Below the pieces are notes generated by a model. It was given only the letters and a program-made list of their open reading frames with translations. It searched no databases and had not been told where the DNA came from. From the NCBI GenBank assembly GCA_002728035.1, contig PBUZ01000085.1, positions 11,893-22,006 on the forward strand: a stretch of DNA of 10,114 nt, written 5' to 3'. Below, piece by piece: positions 5,283 through 10,114 of this stretch; within the stretch, counting starts at the first letter, position 1, and every line of letters starts with the position of its first letter. The position numbers and the translations under genes were made by a program. This DNA is from Methanobacteriota archaeon. GTDB lineage: Archaea; Thermoplasmatota; Poseidoniia; Poseidoniales; Poseidoniaceae.

Positions 5283-7231
5283 GAAGACCCACCTTTGTAC
5301 CGCTCGAGTGCTTCGCCTTTCTCGTTGTACAAAGCCGTAGCATCCAACCCATCGACCTCTTCAAACGTCGTCCATTTTTCGTACATTTCGTCGAGGTCGG
5401 TAGCGTGTTGTGGCATGGAGGCTGCCTCGCGTGCCTGTTCACGAACAATGTCCTCGACCGGACGAAGGCTGTTTGTGAGAGGTGCTGCCTCGGAATCGGC
5501 GGGCAGGTCCACCGTCTTTGGGACCCGTGGTTCGGGAAGGGCGGACGAAGTCAAGTCGGGGGACGAGGCAACATTGTCACGCAAGGCGCTGGTTTGAACC
5601 GGACGAGGTATGGCGGATTGACGCTCCAACGCTTGGTCTTGACGGCGCGTGTAACCGTCCATGTTCTCTTTACGGTACGCATCTTTTGTGGCTCGCTTGG
5701 CCGGCCATTCTGGAAGGTCGGGTGCTGCAGTAACGATGGCTGAACTTTTCTGCGAGGCAAGACCCTGATCGATTACAGGAAGGACAGGTGCAGGTTTGCG
5801 CGCCTGAAGTCGTTGAGCCTTACGCAACTGAGGCGGGCGTTTGGGTTGGGCAGGTCGCAAAAGGCGCTTTTTGGGCATCTTTTGGGGCTTGACATCCGGC
5901 ACCTCCACAACCCGCGAGAGATGAGGCGATTCGCTCACGTACCTGCCTTCGAGAACGGGAGTCTCGTCAACCGGACGCCACGCGGTAGCCCCTATGCTCG
6001 TCGGTGCAGTCTCCTCCTGTGGCAAGGCTGGCGGCGTTGCTTGAGCGCTTGGCCATTCACTCACCACATCATTGAGCGCTTTGGTTGCCTCCTGGCGCGT
6101 CGTTTCGTCGACCTCAATGCTTCCACCAACGAGGCCGGCATCACCAATATATGCCGGTCCGCCAACTTTCGCACCTTGGTGTCGGATTTGTGCTTCCAAC
6201 CACTGTTCTTCCTCCTCATCTGGAGCGAGAAGAACAGGATGGTCCCACAAGCCGTCGGCGTCATCAAGCCACCCTTCAACCGTTGATACACGCAACGGTA
6301 GACATTCAGAGAGAAGGCCATGCCGAACCCGTGTATCGTACATTTCGAGGTCGGTGGTGCAGATGAGGACATGATCGTTGAACCGTACACCGTCCCCGAT
6401 GGACCGGTAAATGTCAAGCATCGCATCGTCACCAAAGGCATTGCCCAAGCGGTCAAGACCGTCCAAGAGAATGACGCTACGCTCGTTGCCCCATTGAAAG
6501 GCGTTGACGGTTGCGAGGATCTCCTCGCGTGTCTGAAGGAGTTGGTACGCTCCATGAGGGGAGAGCAACGCATAACATTGTGGCGAAGGAAGACGTTGCG
6601 TGATGTCCGTTGAGGCATGCGGCAGGCCGAACAACCCCAACAGGGGCATGCCTCGCTCGGCCAGTTCGACGGCGAGGTGAATCATCGGATGAGGATCAGG
6701 AGAGTCAAACAAATAGACGCCACCCGGGTGAAGCACTTCCTGCTCGTGCTGAGGTTGGCCCTCACGTCGTCGGTGCTCTGATGGAAGAGCCAATTCGTCG
6801 ATGTCTTCGAGCCGGTCGGCACGCCGCCAAGAGGTTGATGGAAGCCTCACGGAAGACCACCATGCATCGCCGCGATGCTCAGAAGTTTGGTGTTCAAGAT
6901 GGAGCACGCTGTCTGGGTGCTCTGCCATGGTGGAGCGTAACGCTGCCATGCTCAACTCGTAGAGTTCCACATCGTTGTTGACATCGAGTGCATCCGCCTC
7001 GATGGCGAGCAAGGCTTCCAATCCTTTGAGACCAGAGGAAGAAAACGCCATCACAGGATGGCCCAATCGGAACAACAGCCACCCTTCTACGGGCGCCTCA
7101 CCTTGCTTTGAACGACGCAGGAGCACAGCACCGGATTGCTCGTGAAGAGCCAGCGTGCGAACGAGAACGCGCAAAACATCGACGCCCCCGCGCCGTTGCT
7201 CAAGCAGGTCTCCGTGTTCGATGACAACCAT
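5279..7231 (-). CDS. DUF835 protein with N-terminal DUF4388/DUF2226-like domain and long disordered tail
   Basis: A 650-residue protein read from the ATG at 7231. Residues about 10-95 look like the DUF4388/DUF2226 type of small domain: an apolar strand pair SGAVLLRR...GWLLFRLGHPVMAF, then a G-x-EALLAIEADAL helix; this match is tentative. Residues 168-312 match DUF835: GGVYLFDSPDP opening, ELAERGMPLLGLFGLP, then SVILLDGLDRLGNAFGDDAM (252-271), which is the family's hallmark hydrophobic strand plus DGL, and VLICTTDLEMYD. No Walker A is present, as usual for this family. Residues about 390-610 are low complexity, rich in Pro, Ala and Glu, with a basic Pro-rich block at 448-479. A more ordered acidic/aromatic end (DEMYEKWTTFEEVDGLD) closes it. 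The frame stays open upstream to 7465, but that part would overlap the DUF309 gene. First gene of the operon; function unknown, with signalling or scaffolding an inference. Confidence 0.75.
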   Translation of the reverse strand: MVVIEHGDLLEQRRGGVDVLRVLVRTLALHEQSGAVLLRRSKQGEAPVEGWLLFRLGHPVMAFSSSGLKGLEALLAIEADALDVNNDVELYELSMAALRSTMAEHPDSVLHLEHQTSEHRGDAWWSSVRLPSTSWRRADRLEDIDELALPSEHRRREGQPQHEQEVLHPGGVYLFDSPDPHPMIHLAVELAERGMPLLGLFGLPHASTDITQRLPSPQCYALLSPHGAYQLLQTREEILATVNAFQWGNERSVILLDGLDRLGNAFGDDAMLDIYRSIGDGVRFNDHVLICTTDLEMYDTRVRHGLLSECLPLRVSTVEGWLDDADGLWDHPVLLAPDEEEEQWLEAQIRHQGAKVGGPAYIGDAGLVGGSIEVDETTRQEATKALNDVVSEWPSAQATPPALPQEETAPTSIGATAWRPVDETPVLEGRYVSESPHLSRVVEVPDVKPQKMPKKRLLRPAQPKRPPQLRKAQRLQARKPAPVLPVIDQGLASQKSSAIVTAAPDLPEWPAKRATKDAYRKENMDGYTRRQDQALERQSAIPRPVQTSALRDNVASSPDLTSSALPEPRVPKTVDLPADSEAAPLTNSLRPVEDIVREQAREAASMPQHATDLDEMYEKWTTFEEVDGLDATALYNEKGEALERYKGGSS

Positions 7232-7235
7232 GCGT

Positions 7236-7283
7236 CCGCACCCTATGCCCGCTCTTTCACAAACCCCCTCTTGAAGGGTGCGG
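7236..7283. repeat. Perfect 9-bp inverted repeat in divergent control region
   Basis: CCGCACCCT (7236-7244) and AGGGTGCGG (7275-7283) are exact reverse complements separated by 30 bp. They lie within the 103-bp gap between the DUF835 operon and the DUF309 gene. The left arm begins 5 bp upstream of the DUF835 ATG. The centre-to-centre distance of 39 bp is close to four helical turns, so two half-sites bridged by a dimer, or a stem in an RNA, are both possible. No convincing TATA box is seen elsewhere in this gap. Confidence 0.45.
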
Positions 7284-7324
7284 CGAAAGCAGGCCGTTGC
7301 GAAGGGTTTCAAGGCGTGGCTTGC

Positions 7325-7329
7325 AGGAG
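7325..7329 (+). promoter_or_regulatory. Ribosome binding site that decides the DUF309 start
   Basis: AGGAG lies 5 nt before the ATG at 7335. This favours that ATG over the in-frame GTG at 7278, which has no comparable site and would fall within the inverted repeat. Confidence 0.65.
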
Positions 7330-7334
7330 CGGAC

Positions 7335-7721
7335 ATGCCGGTCTTGAACGCCCAACCGCTCTCAAATGACGAGGTGGAAAAACTGGAAGAAGGCATGGCA
7401 TTGTTTGATGGTGCAAAGTTTTGGCATGCCCACGAGGCATGGGAAGATTTGTGGAACATGCTCAAGCATCGGCAGGCCCCTTCGGAAGAGATTCTCCTCG
7501 TACAAGGATTGATTCAAACGGCGGCGATGCTCCTTCATCACCAACGCCGTAATCTTGCAGGTGTGGAAAAACAGTGGGCGAAACTCCAACCAAAACTTCG
7601 TGATTGGACCACAGCATGGGGCATTGACGTGGCGTCGCACCTCGTGGTCATCCGAACCTATGCTCAAGATGCAGGGGCATGGACCCTCAAGGCCAGTGAC
7701 CATCAACTCCCTCGGGCGTGA
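7335..7721 (+). CDS. DUF309 family protein
   Basis: A small helical protein of 128 residues. The family signature is clear: ALFDGAKFWHAHEAWEDLW (22-40), with the conserved H-x-x-W-E core, followed by LLVQGLIQTAAMLLHHQRRN (54-73) and a GVEKQWAKL helix. DUF309 proteins occur in bacteria, archaea and chloroplasts and have no established activity. The conserved His, Glu and Trp cluster could form a ligand or metal site; that is inference from the pattern. The start at 7335 is chosen for its AGGAG site. It is transcribed away from the DUF835 operon and is followed after 32 bp by a membrane-protein gene on the same strand, so it probably leads a short operon. Identity as DUF309 is near certain; its role is unknown. 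Confidence 0.9.
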   Translation: MPVLNAQPLSNDEVEKLEEGMALFDGAKFWHAHEAWEDLWNMLKHRQAPSEEILLVQGLIQTAAMLLHHQRRNLAGVEKQWAKLQPKLRDWTTAWGIDVASHLVVIRTYAQDAGAWTLKASDHQLPRA

Positions 7722-7753
7722 GGTTCAAGTGATTGCCCCCCGGATGTCCCCCC

Positions 7754-8410
7754 ATGGATGAGGCACTCGGCACGCTACCTGCCGACATGGTACCGTTCAT
7801 ACAAACGCCCGTCGCTCAACCGTTCACACGCGGTCGTAACGTGGGTCTGGCGAGCAGCACGGCGCTTGCCACGGTGTTGTTTTTCCTGCTGCAGTGGCTT
7901 GCATTCTCCACAACCGTGGCCGCAGGCATCGCCCTGCTCACCCTGGTCATCAACATCACCGTCTTGGTCATGCGTTACCAAAGTCATGCCAGCACACCCT
8001 TGGCCGTGAACATCAACCACCCGTTCATGTCCGATGAGCCAATGGGAAAAGCACAGGTGATGGTCAGACTGAGTGATGGTCGTTGGTGCGATGCAGGTCC
8101 AAACCGTCTACGGGTGATCCCCGATGAACTTCTTGGCGGGTTTGGCCTCGCTCAGGACACCATGGATTTCCCTGTCCTCGGCCATTTCTCTTCACTGAAG
8201 CAACGTACACCCACGCTTGTGCGTCACCTCGCCCTCATCAACCAAGCCATTGCCTTGAGAGATGCGGTGAACGGTGTGCCCGACCCCATCGATGATGCCC
8301 GAGAGCGTGAGGAAATGGATTCAGGTCTGCTGGAACGTTCTTGGTTTGAAGAAGAAGGTGAATTGGAAGTCGAAAGCCCCTTGGTGGCATTTTTTGGCCG
8401 TAAAGAATGA
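7754..8410 (+). CDS. Small two-helix membrane protein, unidentified
   Basis: A 218-residue protein I do not recognise. After a polar N-terminus it has two closely spaced membrane helices (about 30-50 and 54-74) joined by a very short turn, forming a hairpin that keeps both ends on the same side. The rest is a soluble domain with a strand-rich segment (AQVMVRLSDGRWCDAGPNRLRVI, about 100-122, described here by position) and helices to 175. It ends in a Glu-rich, acidic tail (181-208). The ATG at 7754 is used; an in-frame TTG at 7733 would add seven residues, mostly Pro. Neither has a Shine-Dalgarno. Its stop is seven bases before the next frame opens, so it is likely co-transcribed with DUF309 upstream and the four-helix protein downstream. 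The domain and acidic tail may be a docking surface; no function can be assigned. Confidence 0.75.
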   Translation: MDEALGTLPADMVPFIQTPVAQPFTRGRNVGLASSTALATVLFFLLQWLAFSTTVAAGIALLTLVINITVLVMRYQSHASTPLAVNINHPFMSDEPMGKAQVMVRLSDGRWCDAGPNRLRVIPDELLGGFGLAQDTMDFPVLGHFSSLKQRTPTLVRHLALINQAIALRDAVNGVPDPIDDAREREEMDSGLLERSWFEEEGELEVESPLVAFFGRKE

Positions 8411-8418
8411 TTCTTTTT
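8411..8418 (+). terminator. T-rich stretch directly after the two-helix membrane protein
   Basis: TTCTTTTT follows the TGA at 8408-8410 immediately. It could act as a weak archaeal poly-T terminator, or simply belong to the leader of the next gene, whose start is unclear. With only five consecutive T it is a marginal call. Confidence 0.2.
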
Positions 8419-9079
8419 GTGTAAAACTACCCTCTATGTTCAAAACCCATTCGCACAACCGACGGATGTGCCAACCAACGAAACTTGGACGACCAAGGTC
8501 GAGCAATTGGCCGCAGACGAGCGTGAAACGCTGCTCGGAACGTCCCTCTCTCGTCGCTTTTCTCGCCTTCCTTTGTGGTTGAGTCATCCCGCTAACATCG
8601 GCGCATTTTACGGCCTATTGGTCTCGCTTGCGTTGTTGCTCCCCTACGCCTTTGCTGAGGCTGACAACGAAGTTTGGGGGGTGCAGTGGATTTACCACAC
8701 GGGTTGGCTGTTGCTCTCCTGTGCCTTCTTGGGATTCATCTCACTGGCGTTGGTGACCGTTTCCAAGCGCCACCCCGTTACGCCTCCACGAAGCATGCTT
8801 TACCCCATGCCTTTCCTTGGTTTGGCGCTGCTCACCATCGACCGAACCGGATTGTTGAGCATGCCGGCAGTGGTGGTGTGGGCGTTGTTGTTGCTGCCGG
8901 GACCTGTTTACGTCCACCTCTCCTGGGCGCCACGCTGGCGACTCTTGTGCATGATCGAAGACGGGACGGACCCGTTTGAGGGCATGGAAACAAAATCCGA
9001 GACCGTGGCTGAAGCAGAAGAAATGGTGGGCAAAGACACCGAGATGCTGGAAGTCGTCGATGCATTCGAGTCCGAGTGA
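8417..9079 (+). CDS. Four-helix membrane protein with acidic tail, unidentified, start uncertain
   Basis: Up to 220 residues; not recognised. Membrane helices lie at about 60-80, 92-115, 127-141 (short) and 147-168. They are followed by a cytosolic-looking segment with APRWRLLCMI and an acidic C-terminus (181-220) resembling in composition that of the preceding gene. The only start codons near the beginning are TTG at 8417 and GTG at 8468; no ATG exists in frame before the helices. The out-of-frame ATG at 8436 reads ATGTTCAAAACC. One extra G would make it ATG GTT CAA AAC CCA, continuing straight into the real frame (QNPFAQPTD), so a lost base at the start is possible. The gene follows its neighbour in the same frame, separated by one stop. 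It ends 3 bp from the convergent Kbl/BioF-type gene. Coding is well supported by the helices; function is unknown. Confidence 0.7.
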   Translation: MCKTTLYVQNPFAQPTDVPTNETWTTKVEQLAADERETLLGTSLSRRFSRLPLWLSHPANIGAFYGLLVSLALLLPYAFAEADNEVWGVQWIYHTGWLLLSCAFLGFISLALVTVSKRHPVTPPRSMLYPMPFLGLALLTIDRTGLLSMPAVVVWALLLLPGPVYVHLSWAPRWRLLCMIEDGTDPFEGMETKSETVAEAEEMVGKDTEMLEVVDAFESE

Positions 9080-9082
9080 GCC

Positions 9083-10114
9083 TCAGATGAGGCCCACTTT
9101 GGGACCGACGCGCTCAAAGACAGCAAGGACATCATCCAAATCTTGTCGTGTTAATCCTGCCGACATTTGGGTTCGGATTCTGGCTTTGTCTCGTGCCACC
9201 ATTGGGAACACGATGGCGCCTGCCATCACGCCCTCATGGCCAAGCGCTTGCGTCATCGCCTTTGCTGTGCTGGATTCACCGCACATGACCGGAATGATGG
9301 GCGTCACAGAATCGCCGGTGTCGAAGCCCATGGATTGGAGTTCTTTTCGGAAATAATTCGTGTTCTCCCACAGTCGTGCATGGTGTTCTGGCTCGGTCAT
9401 GAGCACTTCGATGGCTGCCTTTTGTGCTGCGGCAACGCCGGGTGGCTGAGAGCCGGAAAGCAGCCACGATCGGGAGTGGTTGAGAGCGTGTGTACGCGTC
9501 ATGTCCGTTCCTGCAAGGATGCCTCCTTGGACGCCCAAGGCCTTGGAAAATGAGCCCGTTTCGAAGTCCACTTTGCCTTGGAGTTTGAAGTGGTCGACGA
9601 TGCCTGCACCACCGTCACCGAGCACGCCTTCGCCGTGGCAGTCATCAACATAGACCATGGCGCCGTATTCTTCGGCAAGCGCTGTCACCTCATCCAAGGG
9701 GGCAATGTCGCCGTCCATGGAAAAGACCCCGTCGGTGATGATGAGTTTACGGCCAGCATCCTCATGGGACTTGAGCACCGCTTCCAACTCCCCCATGTCG
9801 TTGTGGGCGTAGACGGCACGGGAGGCCTTTGTCAGGCGTACGCCATCGATGATCGAACCGTGATTCAGTTCATCGGAAATGATGACATCCTGTGGACCTG
9901 TCACCAACGTTGGGATCAAACCCACGTTGACGGTGTAGCCCGCCGAATAGATGAGCGAGGCTTCCACACCCTTGAACTCAGCAACTTTCTTTTCCGCTTC
10001 GAGATGGATGTCCATGGTCCCTGCAATGGCTCGGACCGAACCACTTCCTGCTCCATACGTGGTGGTTGCTTCCTGCATGGCGGCGACCCCCTTTGGGTGC
10101 GTGGTAAGGTTGAG
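9083..10114 (-). CDS. kbl: Glycine C-acetyltransferase / 8-amino-7-oxononanoate synthase-type PLP enzyme (N-terminus cut off)
   Basis: A fold-type I PLP enzyme of the alpha-oxoamine synthase family, which joins an amino acid to an acyl-CoA with loss of CoA. Kbl acts on glycine and acetyl-CoA (threonine breakdown); BioF acts on alanine and pimeloyl-CoA/ACP (biotin). The frame enters at the right edge as LNLTTHP, matching the usual 'nyLGLa-HP' opening, so roughly 40-50 N-terminal residues are missing. Visible: GAGSGSVRAIAGT, the PLP-stacking His in DELNHGSIIDG, DGVFSMDGDIAPL, D and H in VDDCHGEGVLG, and the PLP lysine in SFSKALG (codon 9542-9544). The internal pattern, including SDELNH-SIIDG-RLTKA and LWENTNYFRKEL, follows the Thermus-type Kbl/BioF-like enzymes, which are reported to accept both substrate pairs. 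Family certain; which reaction it performs in the cell is not decided. No tdh or bio gene lies in the window. Confidence 0.88.
   Translation of the reverse strand, partial: LNLTTHPKGVAAMQEATTTYGAGSGSVRAIAGTMDIHLEAEKKVAEFKGVEASLIYSAGYTVNVGLIPTLVTGPQDVIISDELNHGSIIDGVRLTKASRAVYAHNDMGELEAVLKSHEDAGRKLIITDGVFSMDGDIAPLDEVTALAEEYGAMVYVDDCHGEGVLGDGGAGIVDHFKLQGKVDFETGSFSKALGVQGGILAGTDMTRTHALNHSRSWLLSGSQPPGVAAAQKAAIEVLMTEPEHHARLWENTNYFRKELQSMGFDTGDSVTPIIPVMCGESSTAKAMTQALGHEGVMAGAIVFPMVARDKARIRTQMSAGLTRQDLDDVLAVFERVGPKVGLI

Noticed and set aside
7278..7334. GTG at 7278 as the DUF309 start, adding 19 residues.
   Set aside because: AGGAG lies 5 nt before the ATG at 7335, and DUF309 proteins begin close to their conserved helix; the longer start would run through the inverted repeat.
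7232..7465. Extension of the DUF835 protein by 78 residues to an upstream ATG at 7465.
   Set aside because: It would lie antisense over the DUF309 coding region, its residues are Ser/Ala-rich without a domain, and the ATG at 7231 sits next to the inverted repeat in a normal intergenic gap.
1..10114. CRISPR arrays, tRNA or rRNA genes, insertion sequences, toxin-antitoxin or phage defence genes.
   Set aside because: No regularly spaced repeats, cloverleaf sequences, transposase motifs or small toxin-like gene pairs were found; almost every stretch is occupied by the listed genes.

Overview
The window looks like a compact prokaryotic chromosome segment, most probably from a marine euryarchaeon of the Thermoplasmatota, Marine Group II (Ca. 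Poseidoniia) type. That is inference. It rests on a DUF835 protein (a family concentrated in Euryarchaeota), TATA-box promoters instead of -35/-10 pairs, a poly-T terminator, very tight gene packing, and a citrate synthase of the mitochondrial-like subtype. There are no RNA genes, transposons, CRISPR arrays or phage genes. About 96% of the window is coding.

Layout. Left edge: the start of a membrane protein on the minus strand, cut by the window, diverges from a plus-strand glycerophosphodiester phosphodiesterase-like gene. That gene converges on, and overlaps by 13 bp, a minus-strand citrate synthase that has its own TATA box and Shine-Dalgarno sequence. Upstream of citrate synthase is a three-gene minus-strand operon (7231 to 2764) in which each gene overlaps the next by 4 bp. 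In transcription order it encodes a DUF835 protein with a long disordered tail, a 681-residue protein with a DnaA/Hda-like AAA+ domain whose Walker A lysine is missing, and a YkgJ-type Cys-rich metal-binding protein. Diverging from this operon is a plus-strand run: a DUF309 protein and two small membrane proteins of unknown function. The right edge holds most of a PLP-dependent alpha-oxoamine synthase (Kbl/BioF type), convergent with the last membrane protein.

The part most worth following is the DUF835 / DnaA-like / YkgJ operon. Two large, low-complexity-tailed proteins with P-loop-like domains that both lack a recognisable Walker A are translationally coupled to a metal-binding protein. Their shared control region with DUF309 carries a perfect 9-bp inverted repeat. 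I do not know a described system with this composition. The remaining genes are housekeeping metabolism (citrate synthase, Kbl/BioF, possible phospholipid turnover) or membrane proteins that cannot be assigned.
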